From: Exiguobacterium sp018617385
Lineage (GTDB): Bacteria; Bacillota; Bacilli; Exiguobacteriales; Exiguobacteriaceae
Direction of reading: 5' to 3'
NCBI RefSeq assembly: GCF_018617385.1
Contig: NZ_JACSKA010000007.1
Location: forward strand, 1 to 64,000
DNA length: 64,000 nucleotides
Below are positions 9,657 through 17,338 of the stretch, piece after piece (position 1 is the stretch's first letter; each line of letters begins with the position of its first letter). The notes under the pieces were generated by a model that saw only the letters and a list, made by a program, of their open reading frames with translations, was not told the DNA's origin and searched no databases. The position numbers and the translations under genes were made by a program.

Positions 9657-9863
9657 ATGGACAGCTACCAACTAGATCAACAGACGATGGACGAGATGAC
9701 GGAGGTATTGCTTCGACGCCTTCCTGACCGGCTTCAAGAAGATTTTGACGACTTAAAACTTATGAGCATGGATTTACTTTGTGATGTGAAGGAAGGAGAG
9801 CGCTTGATCCACCTCACCGTCTTTTTCAACACGAATATGCTCCGACAGAATCGTCGTACATAA
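9657..9863 (+). CDS. Small acidic protein, paralogue of the gene at 11731
   Basis: A 68 aa protein I do not recognise. It shares the framework LDQQT..EM.EVLLRRLP, then SMD.LC.V.EGERL...TVFFN, with the 65 aa product at 11731. ATG 9657 is preferred over an ATG nine bases earlier because AGGAGAGG lies nine bases upstream of 9657 and would overlap the earlier ATG. No signal peptide or membrane segment is seen. Conservation between the copies is concentrated in the protein, supporting real coding function. It may be a regulator or a small stress protein; no function is assigned. Confidence 0.7.
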   Translation: MDSYQLDQQTMDEMTEVLLRRLPDRLQEDFDDLKLMSMDLLCDVKEGERLIHLTVFFNTNMLRQNRRT

Positions 9864-9984
9864 GAAAAAAGAACGATCGTATACATTTTTTTGAAAGTCT
9901 TCATTTCTGTAGGCTCATGAACAAGGGCTGAACTGGCTCCGGACGGAGAATCGTTCTATAGAAAACTGGAAGGGGGGAGACGTG

Positions 9985-10074
9985 ATGGACGAGGGGCCGC
10001 TTGATGAATATGCGTTCGAAGGATTGGATCCGTTCGTCCGAACTGTGTTCTCTCAATTAATGGGAGCATTCTGA
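9985..10074 (+). CDS. 29 aa microprotein, twin of the one at 21935
   Basis: A short reading frame with a very strong AGGGGGGAG ribosome site and an ATG preceded by an in-frame GTG. The product MDEGPLDEYAFEGLDPF... matches the peptide at 21935 (MDERLLDDYAFGGLDPF...) in length and at most positions, including LD-YAF-GLDPF and VFS-LM near the end. Two copies with the same length, start context and protein sequence argue for a real gene. It is acidic and soluble-looking; function unknown. Confidence 0.55.
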   Translation: MDEGPLDEYAFEGLDPFVRTVFSQLMGAF

Positions 10075-10111
10075 ATGCATGTGTGTCGTCGCAAATGAAC
10101 GATGTGTTGAG

Positions 10112-10150
10112 AAAGTCGTCCACTTCAATGACGGTAACGACTTGCTTTTT
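10112..10150 (+). terminator. Rho-independent terminator
   Basis: AAGTCGT (10112-10118) pairs with ACGACTT (10136-10142) and is followed by GC and a run of seven T. It would end plus-strand transcripts carrying the 68 aa and 29 aa genes. Confidence 0.6.
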
Positions 10151-10185
10151 TTAATGAATTTTGCACGTTATTTTAAAGTGAGCTT

Positions 10186-10237
10186 AATAAAAAAAGCTGA
10201 ATGAACAATTGTTATAAAATACAAAAGTTCATTCAGG
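10186..10237 (-). terminator. Rho-independent terminator of the membrane protein gene
   Basis: CTGAATGAAC and GTTCATTCAG form 10 bp arms. Read on the minus strand the hairpin is followed by C and a seven-T run (complement of the A run near 10190), 15 bases after the stop codon of the gene at 10252. Confidence 0.65.
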
Positions 10238-10251
10238 GATTGGTGCATATG

Positions 10252-10992
10252 TTATGTATTTACTAGTTCTTTTACATCATTAGATTCTGCATTAATTAAT
10301 TTTTGTATGTGTAATTCGTTTAAAATGTCAGTCAAATCCTCTAAATTTTTCGTATTTTTATTCTGCTGTTCTTCAAAAATCGTAAGAAGGGTAGATAAAA
10401 CTGTGTAAAAAATAATGATGCCGGCTGAGACTAATACCAAATAAAATGTTTTGTCTTCAGTTTGATTATTAGAAAAATTTAACCATGCGATTAGAAAAGT
10501 TAGTGACAGTGGAACTAAAGAAAAATTAATAGTGTATTTTACTTTCATTCTATTCGCAAAATCTTTAACAATAGATGCGAGTTCTTTTACTTTTTTATCA
10601 TTAACATTAATTAGATCTCCATCACCAATTTCGTCTATTTGAAATATCGCGCCATCCTCTACATCTTTGTTAATTTTGAGTGTATCATTGTAGAATTTAA
10701 CAAAATATTTTTTGCGAGATTCTTTAAATTTTATTGTTTCTTTGCGAAAAGAAATAAGTGAGTATACCGAGTGTACCCCGGAAACTAAAATTAATGCGAG
10801 AAAAAATGATGCTAAACTATAAAGTTCGAAATTAAACAAAATTATAAGATACATTACATAAAGACTTATAAATGTGATAACACTCTTTTGGAACGTTGGA
10901 AGTCCAGTTTTACTTTTGATGTTGTGATCTTTGTCGTACTTTTTTACTAATTCAAAATGTTTTTTAATAAAAGAATCTACCATTTTTATCAC
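10252..10992 (-). CDS. Multi-spanning membrane protein of unknown function
   Basis: A 246 aa protein with four predicted membrane helices in two pairs: residues ~32-50 and ~55-75 (ITFISLYVMYLIILFNF, then LYSLASFFLALILVSGV), and ~155-172 and ~180-205. A ~70 residue soluble, charged segment lies between the pairs, and a short coiled-coil-like tail follows (EEQQNKNTKNLEDLTDILNEL). I do not recognise the family. It is AT-rich, stands alone on the minus strand between the two copies of a duplicated module, and has its own terminator. Location between repeats suggests acquired cargo. Confidence 0.75.
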   Translation of the reverse strand: MIKMVDSFIKKHFELVKKYDKDHNIKSKTGLPTFQKSVITFISLYVMYLIILFNFELYSLASFFLALILVSGVHSVYSLISFRKETIKFKESRKKYFVKFYNDTLKINKDVEDGAIFQIDEIGDGDLINVNDKKVKELASIVKDFANRMKVKYTINFSLVPLSLTFLIAWLNFSNNQTEDKTFYLVLVSAGIIIFYTVLSTLLTIFEEQQNKNTKNLEDLTDILNELHIQKLINAESNDVKELVNT

Positions 10993-11384
10993 TCCTAATA
11001 AACGTTATTAAAGTTATTAATTAGAACATTTAATTCATCATTACTATTATCGACCTTAAAATTGATATTTTTAGTATTATTGTAATTGTTTTAAATAATT
11101 ATTATTTTAAAATTAATTGGTGGAGAATAACTCGTTTCGACATGAGAGGAAACTTGTCTTAGTTCCGAATATCGATTTACTTGGATGCAGAGAAGATTTC
11201 CAAACAAGAAGCCTGTACAAGATCTAGGGAGTAGTAGGTGGGTATATCTGTTTTATCGACTAAAGGCTATCCAAGGTTGTAGTCAACTGTATTTTCGTAG
11301 TGCGAACACAATCGAATGCGTGAGAAGTCAAGAGAGAAAGGGAAATCGCATTGATTTACTTTTTGTAGATTATTTATTAAGGAC
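10993..11384. other. Intergenic region without a supported gene
   Basis: The first part is very AT-rich and should hold the promoter of the minus-strand membrane protein gene. The rest shows open frames on both strands, but none has a ribosome site or recognisable protein features. Confidence 0.5.
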
Positions 11385-11619
11385 GAAAAACGTACGTTTT
11401 TCTTTGACGGGACGGGCGACTCGCGTTGCTCTCGCCCGGATCCAGAATTCGTATCCGAGAGAAGGAATGTTTTCACGTGGCGAAAACAAATAGTTTTGGT
11501 GAGAAGTCAAAGGCATAAAGAAGTCACGTTGCTCTGTCTAATCATGAATGTGTATTTGCGATGTTTGGATTGATGAAAAAATGAGTGCTTGTTTGGTGAA
11601 AATCATCAATTTTCCTACG

Positions 11620-11656
11620 TAAGCCCTGGGCTTGTTTCAAACAAACCCAGGGCTTA
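11620..11656. repeat. 37 nt near-perfect hairpin palindrome
   Basis: TAAGCCCTGGG (11620-11630) plus TTGTTT pairs with AAACAA plus CCCAGGGCTTA (11646-11656); one mismatch in 18 bp and a single central base. It occupies the place of the 30 bp palindrome of the first module copy, shares AAGCCC and CTTGTTT, but is organised differently. Confidence 0.85.
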
Positions 11657-11730
11657 TATGAAATAAGACGAGATGTCGAGAGGTCAGATTCAAGGTATTG
11701 TTGAGCTATCAATAGGAGAGGATGATTCAA

Positions 11731-11928
11731 ATGAATCACACATTGGACCAACAAACGATCAAAGAAATGAAAGAGGTATTGCTCAGAAGACTTCCTGAAC
11801 GGATGGACATCGACCCTGAGGCATTCGAGTTGGTGAGTATGGATATCCTTTGTGAGGTGAGAGAAGGGGAACGATTGAAACAGATGACGGTCTTCTTCAA
11901 TTCGAACAAGATTCAAGTACATAACTGA
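11731..11928 (+). CDS. Small protein, paralogue of the gene at 9657
   Basis: A 65 aa product with the same framework as the protein at 9657: LDQQTIKEMKEVLLRRLP near the start and SMDILCEVREGERL then TVFFN near the end. The start is ATG 11731, with AGGAGAGG nine bases before it. The middle segment (ERMDIDPEAFELV) is diverged, the ends are conserved. It lies inside the second copy of the duplicated module. Function unknown. Confidence 0.7.
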   Translation: MNHTLDQQTIKEMKEVLLRRLPERMDIDPEAFELVSMDILCEVREGERLKQMTVFFNSNKIQVHN

Positions 11929-11938
11929 TCGTTTCAAA

Positions 11939-11985
11939 ATGTATACATGTATACTTGTCGATGGGTATACATGTATACATTTTTT
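11939..11985. promoter_or_regulatory. GTATAC repeat cluster with T-tract
   Basis: Four GTATAC hexamers occur as two pairs, ATGTATACATGTATAC and GTATACATGTATACAT, separated by ten bases and followed by six T. The whole is an inverted repeat and may act as a terminator for the small gene; the same hexamer clusters upstream of parA, so it could also bind a plasmid protein. Confidence 0.5.
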
Positions 11986-12339
11986 CTCTTATGAATGGTT
12001 GAGGAGTTGTTAAGCGAGATGTAAATCACATAAATATAGATATTAGGAAACGGTAGATAAAAATTGAAAAGGATCAGACATGATAGAGGAGTAGCTGCTC
12101 AGTAATTAGGTGTGTGTGGATGATTTTTTCTTAGGCAGTAAAGGCATGGTCTTTTCATTCGGAAAGTATTTTATTCCTCTATATCGATACTATCGCATCG
12201 ACTATAATGGACCTATCGAGAAGGTCTAACCCTCAACATATGGGTTTTTACTGTTTTTTGTTGAGATACTGTGACAAAAAAGCAATTCTCTTCGATGTGA
12301 TCAGGGTGTAACACGATAAAATTATAGGAGTAACCACTA
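11986..12339. other. Intergenic region upstream of the pentapeptide-repeat gene
   Basis: AT-rich, no supported gene. A TATAAT -10-like box lies at about 12201 without an obvious -35. A short ACCC...GGGTTTTT hairpin at about 12230-12250 could be an attenuator or terminator. Confidence 0.4.
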
Positions 12340-13848
12340 ATGAAGCAATTGACCCCTTCGCAACTCAGTGACATCCTAACTAAGCATAGAAAATGGCTCA
12401 TCAAAGAAGTAGGTGGCGAGCGCGCTGACTTAAGCGGTGCTAATCTAAGTGACGCTAACTTAAGGCACGCGAATTTAAGGAAAGCAGACCTTAGTTTTGC
12501 TAACATCAATCATGCAGATCTGAGTTTTGCTGATCTAACCAAAGCGAATCTGAAAGGAGCAAATCTGACCAAAGCGAATCTACTTGCTACATCGTTAAAT
12601 GGTGTAGACCTAAGGGATGCATACATAGATAGTGCCGAACTAATTGGTGCATCTTTAATCAAGGCAGATCTAACTGGAGCACGATTCCATTCCGCTAACT
12701 TAGTTGACACTGACCTACACCATTCGAACCTAACGAAAGCTGACTTACGCGGCACAAAACTAAATGGCGCAGACTTACATCACGCCAATCTTGTTGAAGC
12801 CAAGTTAAACAATGCCAATCTCGTTGAAGCCAACCTCAGTTATGCGAATCTAAGTTGCGCAAACCTAAGTAACGCGGACCTAAGGCACGTGAATTTAGTT
12901 GATGCAGACCTTAGTTTTGCTAACATCCATCACGCTGATCTGAGCTTCTCGAATTTAGACCATGCGAATCTAAAAGGAGCAAACCTAACTAGCGCGAACC
13001 TATTTGCTACATCGTTAAATGGCGCAGTCCTAAGGGATGCACAATTAGATCATGCAGAATTAACTGGCGTGTCTTTCATTGAAGCAGATTTACATGGTAC
13101 ACGATTCCATTCTGCTAACCTCGTTGCCGCTGACCTAAGCCATGCAAATCTAACGAAAGCCGACCTAACGGGCGCAAGACTGGTTGAAGCCGATTTAGTT
13201 GAAGCCAACCTAAATTACACACGTTTAATTGAAGCAGACCTCAGTTTCGCTAACATCCATCAAACAGACATGAGTCACGCTAATTTAAGAGATGCAACCT
13301 TAAGAGAAACCAATTTATTTAAAACGAACCTCTTTGCTGCCTCACTGAATGGTGGAGACCTAAGAGGTGCACATGCATATCGTTCTGAACTAATTGGCGC
13401 ATCTTTAATCGAAGCCAATCTAAGCCGCGCACGACTACATTATGCTGACCTAGGTATAGCTAACTTCAGCTATGCTAATTTAACAAATGCTGACCTAAGT
13501 TCCACGAAACTACTTGGCTCATACTTAAAAGGAGCCAATCTAACAAATGCTGATCTAAGGTGGGCAAGACTATATAACGCAGACTTAAGCGGCGCAAGTT
13601 TATATGCAGCAGACTTAAGTCACGCTAATCTAGTTGAAGCGAATCTAGCGAATGCTGATCTACGGGGCACAATACTAAATGGTGCAGACTTAAGTGACGC
13701 TAATTTAGTTGAAGCGAATTTAAGTTATGTCGATCTAGTTGATGCTAATCTACGCTTCGCTGATTTAACCAAGGCTGACCTACGCGGGGTAATACTCATT
13801 AAGGCAGATCTCTATGAAGCTAATATAAGTGACATATTGCGACTGTAA
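12340..13848 (+). CDS. Giant pentapeptide-repeat protein
   Basis: A 502 aa protein made almost entirely of tandem A(D/N)LXX pentapeptides from residue ~28 to the end, after a short N-terminal segment (MKQLTPSQLSDILTKHRKWL) typical of such proteins. The family folds as a right-handed square beta-helix that can mimic DNA; some members protect gyrase. The array itself has a higher-order duplication: ADLSFANI at 12484, 12904 and 13234, that is 420 and 330 bases apart (28 and 22 pentapeptides). TAGGAG precedes the start. It appears monocistronic. The target cannot be told from the sequence; length is well above Qnr-type proteins (~215 aa). Confidence 0.92.
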   Translation: MKQLTPSQLSDILTKHRKWLIKEVGGERADLSGANLSDANLRHANLRKADLSFANINHADLSFADLTKANLKGANLTKANLLATSLNGVDLRDAYIDSAELIGASLIKADLTGARFHSANLVDTDLHHSNLTKADLRGTKLNGADLHHANLVEAKLNNANLVEANLSYANLSCANLSNADLRHVNLVDADLSFANIHHADLSFSNLDHANLKGANLTSANLFATSLNGAVLRDAQLDHAELTGVSFIEADLHGTRFHSANLVAADLSHANLTKADLTGARLVEADLVEANLNYTRLIEADLSFANIHQTDMSHANLRDATLRETNLFKTNLFAASLNGGDLRGAHAYRSELIGASLIEANLSRARLHYADLGIANFSYANLTNADLSSTKLLGSYLKGANLTNADLRWARLYNADLSGASLYAADLSHANLVEANLANADLRGTILNGADLSDANLVEANLSYVDLVDANLRFADLTKADLRGVILIKADLYEANISDILRL

Positions 13849-14055
13849 GCATCTAAGTTGCCCATAGAACATAGTGTTATTTAAATTGCCTAATACAATG
13901 CGCGTGTCTCGATTAAATAGGCGAAGTATGTTGGGTGAAAAATGGCCGAAATTCGTCTTATGATGGAGAAAAAATAATAATCGCTTCATGTCAAAACTTC
14001 TCGAAAAGTCTGTCAAAGTATCAATAATATGTATTAAACGGGAGATGGAATGGCG
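13849..14055. other. Intergenic region after the pentapeptide-repeat gene
   Basis: I see no gene or clear terminator here. It ends where the first copy of the ~220 bp repeat begins. Confidence 0.4.
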
Positions 14056-14276
14056 ATTCGGGCTCATGCGTGAGCGTCTAACGCCTTGAGGCGAAGTCGC
14101 TCATCGCACCGCTGCCTCCCTGACGGCCCGATAACAAGAGCTGCTTTAACACGCATCTCTATGTTCCTGGACCTTTCTAACGGGAGGCACGGAGCGTAAG
14201 GACAACGTCAAAACCAAAACCTTGGGCGTGTCTAGCGCCACGCGAGGAACACCATTCGGCTGAATGGTGTTTTTGT
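14056..14276 (+). repeat. ~220 bp direct repeat, copy 1, ending in a terminator-like hairpin
   Basis: Starts ATTCGGGCTCATGCG, passes through GTCGCTCATCGCACCGCTGCC and CGATAACAAGAGCTGCTTTAAC, and ends with AACACCATTC-GGCT-GAATGGTGTT followed by T-rich sequence. It is closely similar throughout to 15209-15426, and the pair flanks the HTH gene at 14395. No protein is encoded. Conservation plus the terminal hairpin suggests a small RNA or a mobile-cassette boundary. Confidence 0.75.
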
Positions 14277-14394
14277 TTGATATCCATCTAGTAATTTCAA
14301 ATCAATTCGAAATCGATTAACGTAACAGCTTACTTTAATACAGTACTCATGGTATTATTTAATAAAATGTTCATTGTATTAAAGGGGGATATGT

Positions 14395-15003
14395 ATGTAT
14401 ACGATTGACGAAGCATTTGAAATCTTATCGAAGAACAAGCTCACGACTCACAAGGAGACGGTCCGCAACTGGGTACGAAAAGGCGTAATCCAGGCAGAAC
14501 CGCTCGAGTCGCGTAAAAAAGGCTATCGGATCAGTGAAGAGGCGCTCGAACAGTTCATCAAAGAACGGATGCCGGAAGGATGGGAGCTGTATCTAGAGTC
14601 GGTAACAGGAGATGTTCGGGATGTCGTCAAGAATGAAGAAGAGGCCCCGTATCACGTCGAAGTCGATGTAGAAACGATTAGAGAGCAAGTCCGCGAGGAG
14701 ATGTGGTACGAGCTTCTCGGTAAATTCGTCTTCGAGGACTACTTCGTCCTGAAAAAATCGGAGGTCAAGGCTGCCGTCGAGCATATGCGCTATTCAAAAG
14801 AGTTCGGAGCCGAGGTATGGGAACGTTGCTCGAAGTATACGTGGGGTTATGCGACACCGCGAGTTCCATACCTGCTCGGATATTTCATGTTCGAAGGGGA
14901 GCGGATTCCCTTCGACAAAGATTTCGTGGGGAGAAATGAACAGATCATCCACGCATTGATTGAGAAAATTCGGCTCGATAAAGTAAATCGAAAGCGTAAA
15001 TGA
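14395..15003 (+). CDS. Helix-turn-helix DNA-binding protein (MerR/excisionase-like N-terminus)
   Basis: A 202 aa protein. Residues 1-60 (YTIDEAFEIL...TVRNWVRKGVIQAEPLESRKKGYRISEEALEQFI) match the winged HTH of MerR/excisionase-type proteins. The remainder is a unique domain rich in aromatic and charged residues (WGYATPRVPYLLGYFMFEG, residues ~150-170). AAAGGGGGAT precedes the start. It stands between two copies of the 220 bp repeat and is followed by a good terminator. Related HTH proteins are common on Bacillales plasmids; the regulated gene is unknown. Confidence 0.8.
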   Translation: MYTIDEAFEILSKNKLTTHKETVRNWVRKGVIQAEPLESRKKGYRISEEALEQFIKERMPEGWELYLESVTGDVRDVVKNEEEAPYHVEVDVETIREQVREEMWYELLGKFVFEDYFVLKKSEVKAAVEHMRYSKEFGAEVWERCSKYTWGYATPRVPYLLGYFMFEGERIPFDKDFVGRNEQIIHALIEKIRLDKVNRKRK

Positions 15004-15008
15004 ATATA

Positions 15009-15047
15009 AAAAGACATTCTCTTAGAAATAGAGGATGTCTTTTTATA
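15009..15047 (+). terminator. Rho-independent terminator after the HTH gene
   Basis: AAAAAGACAT pairs with ATGTCTTTTT across a short loop, starting six bases after the stop codon, with a terminal T run. Confidence 0.8.
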
Positions 15048-15208
15048 CAATCATCATTGTTTTATTTTTTGGTTGAAATCATTCCCCGGCCATCCCGTCG
15101 TTGTGGTTATCACGCATATTACAAAGTGATGCATGCCCATTGGCTCATCAAGTATCGGTTCGAGGATTGGGGCGTGTCTGAAGACGGGGCATGGGAGAAG
15201 GAATATTA

Positions 15209-15426
15209 ATTCGGGCTCATGCGTAAGCGTCTAGCGCCTTGTGGCGACGTCGCTCATCGCACCGCTGCCTCGCTGACGTCCGATAACAAGAGCTGCTTTA
15301 ACAAGCATCTCTATGCTCCTGGACCTTTCTAACGGGAGGAACGGAGCGTAAGAGCAGTATCAAAAAAATAGCGTGGGCGTGTCTAATGACACGCGAGGAA
15401 ACACTATTCGAGCAATGGTGTTTTTG
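15209..15426 (+). repeat. ~220 bp direct repeat, copy 2
   Basis: Matches 14056-14276 nearly end to end, with the final hairpin reading AACACTATTCGAGCAATGGTGTT plus T tract. A third, partial copy of just the terminal hairpin lies at 22025-22052. Confidence 0.75.
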
Positions 15427-15501
15427 TATGAAATGCATTCGATGTATTTAACGAATGTCGAGAAAATTATATGAGCTACTAAGAGTGCCCTTATCATTTT
15501 A

Positions 15502-15530
15502 TTGACTAGGTAACAAAGGCTCGATATAGT
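15502..15530 (+). promoter_or_regulatory. Sigma-A-type promoter of the LRAT-helicase operon
   Basis: TTGACT (15502-15507) and TATAGT (15525-15530) are separated by 17 bases, about 115 bases upstream of the first gene of the operon. The intervening leader is very AT-rich. Confidence 0.6.
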
Positions 15531-15644
15531 ATAATTTTCCTTGTAACTAAACTCATTTTCTTTATATATGTATTTTTATCCTATTTATATATCATTATTT
15601 TTAATTTGAGTAGGTTATCGAAAAAAATAAAATGGGGGGATATT

Positions 15645-16217
15645 ATGAATCAACAATTTTTAAACAAAATTAAAATTACGGAATCAAATAAAAAGATTTT
15701 AAAAAATATCGTTGCACCCATGTTATGGACAACTGAAAAAACTTCTATTCATAGAAACTCTTCAATTTTGAATAAATCATATAACTTTACACAAGAACCT
15801 ACAGTCGGATCATTAGTTTACTGTCAACTAGGTACAGCAGAACACTCTGGTATATATATTGGTAACAAAAAAATTATTGAACTAAATGGAAAAGGGGAGA
15901 TTAGAAAGGTTGAATTGAGAGAATTCACAAATAACATTCTTAGTGTGGATAAAGATATATTCATTCCGGTCATGAAGCATCAAATGATTCCAATAGGACA
16001 TGAGAAGATAGCTAAGGAAGCGATTAAAAACTTGTCAGGAAGAAGAAAATATCACCTTTTTCAAGATAACTGCCATCAATTTGCAGCAGGTTGCATGATT
16101 GGGGACCTCGATAATGACTGCAACTATTTGTATATGGTTAAAGAAGAGTTTGCCAAATTTTTATGTCTTGAGGAATCGAATATTGTGTGGGTACGTTGGA
16201 AATGGTACCTAGACTAA
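15645..16217 (+). CDS. LRAT/NlpC-like permuted papain-fold cysteine enzyme
   Basis: A 190 aa protein with the LRAT-type catalytic arrangement: a histidine in AEHSGIYIG (H67) ahead of a cysteine in DNCHQFAAGC (C143), the reverse order to classical papain proteases. This fold includes lecithin:retinol acyltransferase-like acyltransferases, phospholipases and amidases. ATG 15645 is chosen for the AATGGGGGGA ribosome site. It is the first gene of a five-gene operon with a helicase, so here it is more likely an effector or processing enzyme than a housekeeping hydrolase. No signal peptide is present. Substrate unknown. Confidence 0.75.
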   Translation: MNQQFLNKIKITESNKKILKNIVAPMLWTTEKTSIHRNSSILNKSYNFTQEPTVGSLVYCQLGTAEHSGIYIGNKKIIELNGKGEIRKVELREFTNNILSVDKDIFIPVMKHQMIPIGHEKIAKEAIKNLSGRRKYHLFQDNCHQFAAGCMIGDLDNDCNYLYMVKEEFAKFLCLEESNIVWVRWKWYLD

Positions 16218-16255
16218 CATAGTCAAAAAATTAATGAAGGTCATGAGGTGAAATG

Positions 16256-17338
16256 ATGTGGATTAGACAGTTACCTGAACCTATGAAAATCGAAATAGTA
16301 GGATTTCTCGGGAAGCTATTGATTACCTCGACACTCAAAACTGAGCTTGGACCTGTTCTAAGACTTTTACTTAAAGGGGCAGCACAAGGTGCGACAATTG
16401 AAGAAATTATGAAAGTTACCGATTTGAGTGAGAGCGTTATTCGGGAACAGGCAGATTGGTTAATCAGAAGAGGAATGTTAGAAGAAGTAGAAGAGGATTT
16501 TGTTCTTACGCTGAATGGGAATGAATTATATAAACGATTAATTGTCTCAGAACAATTGGATTCTGGAGGGTGGGATATTTTTTTTGATGTAGATCATGAT
16601 AGAGTGCTATTTAAAAACCATCTTGAAACACTGGTCGAAATTGAAAAGACGGTGACTCCTTCTTTATATCAAAAAGAAAATCCATTCAACACACTGAAAT
16701 TGATTGAAGCAACCATGCCTCCAGAAGAAGTGATAGAACAGCTTGAAGCGGAACAGCTTACTGTAAAGCTGCAGTTTCAAAAAGGAACTAAACCTCACGT
16801 CAGACCGTTCATATTAAGAGCAATTCCAACCTATTTTGAGGAGATTATTGATACTTCTTTGCTCATAGAAACGTCTTCAAATATTTTGGAGGGACCATTT
16901 TTTGATTTACATTACTTAATCGAATCGATCCATTTAAAAGAGCCTTCTCTTTTTCAACAGATAACAGCGGATGAATGGGAACAGCTTGAACGTTTTCGCG
17001 AAGAGCGACCCGACTGGTTAAGCAATGAAGCCTACAGTCTCTTGAAAAAAAGAGATATGTATAAACGTTTTAAAGAAACATCCTTGTATATGGATAAAGA
17101 AACAGGATCCTTTTCAAGGGAAGCTCCACCGATGAGTCAACAAAATGGTGAAAAATCTTTAGGAACTAATCGCTCGTCAGCATTGTTCATTCATTTTCAA
17201 AAAGAGTTATTTGAGAAAGGGTATGATATGGAAATGTTTGAAGTAGAATATGACTCTTATTACGCCGTCAAACAAATACCCGTATCGTGGCTTGAAGAGT
17301 ATATGAATCAGGGGGTCGCACATGAAAGCTGGTCTTAA
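16256..17338 (+). CDS. Winged-helix protein of the helicase operon
   Basis: A 360 aa protein of no family I recognise. Residues ~30-90 read as a winged helix (LGPVLRLLLKGAAQGATIEEIMKV, then SESVIREQADWLIRRGMLEE and FVLTLNGNELYKRL). The rest is acidic and mixed in structure. ATG 16256 is preferred to the adjacent ATG 16253 because the GAGGTG ribosome site is then at a workable distance. The 3' end overlaps the next gene by 17 bases, implying coupled translation. It could be the operon's DNA/RNA sensor or regulator. Confidence 0.7.
   Translation: MWIRQLPEPMKIEIVGFLGKLLITSTLKTELGPVLRLLLKGAAQGATIEEIMKVTDLSESVIREQADWLIRRGMLEEVEEDFVLTLNGNELYKRLIVSEQLDSGGWDIFFDVDHDRVLFKNHLETLVEIEKTVTPSLYQKENPFNTLKLIEATMPPEEVIEQLEAEQLTVKLQFQKGTKPHVRPFILRAIPTYFEEIIDTSLLIETSSNILEGPFFDLHYLIESIHLKEPSLFQQITADEWEQLERFREERPDWLSNEAYSLLKKRDMYKRFKETSLYMDKETGSFSREAPPMSQQNGEKSLGTNRSSALFIHFQKELFEKGYDMEMFEVEYDSYYAVKQIPVSWLEEYMNQGVAHESWS

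Larger units (their letters stand above)
9352..9900 (+). repeat. Duplicated intergenic/microgene module, copy 1
   Basis: Begins with an 18 bp palindromic stretch GAAAAACATGCGTTTTTC (one non-pairing central step), continues with GGCGACTCGCGTTGCTCTCG and a GGATCC segment, contains a long AAGCCC-type palindrome, then a ribosome site and a 68 aa gene, and ends near a GTATAC plus T-tract. The same order of elements recurs at 11385-11985. Confidence 0.7.
11385..11985 (+). repeat. Duplicated intergenic/microgene module, copy 2
   Basis: Matches the module at 9352: the palindrome GAAAAACGTACGTTTTTC (11385-11402, here perfect), GCGACTCGCGTTGCTCTCGC with a GGATCC, the AAGCCC hairpin, AATAGGAGAGGATGATTCAA ribosome-site region, the paralogous small gene, and GTATAC-containing DNA. 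The spacers between these conserved blocks have diverged strongly. Confidence 0.7.

Noticed and set aside
11185..11493. 102-codon plus-strand frame
   Set aside because: No ribosome site, unlikely composition, and it runs through the palindrome that begins the second duplicated module.
12340..13848. Quinolone-resistance (Qnr) protein
   Set aside because: Pentapeptide pattern alone does not show gyrase protection; the protein is more than twice Qnr length and lacks an identifiable Qnr loop arrangement.
15000..15209. 69-codon frame after the HTH gene
   Set aside because: It starts inside the HTH gene's terminator, has no ribosome site and no paralogue.
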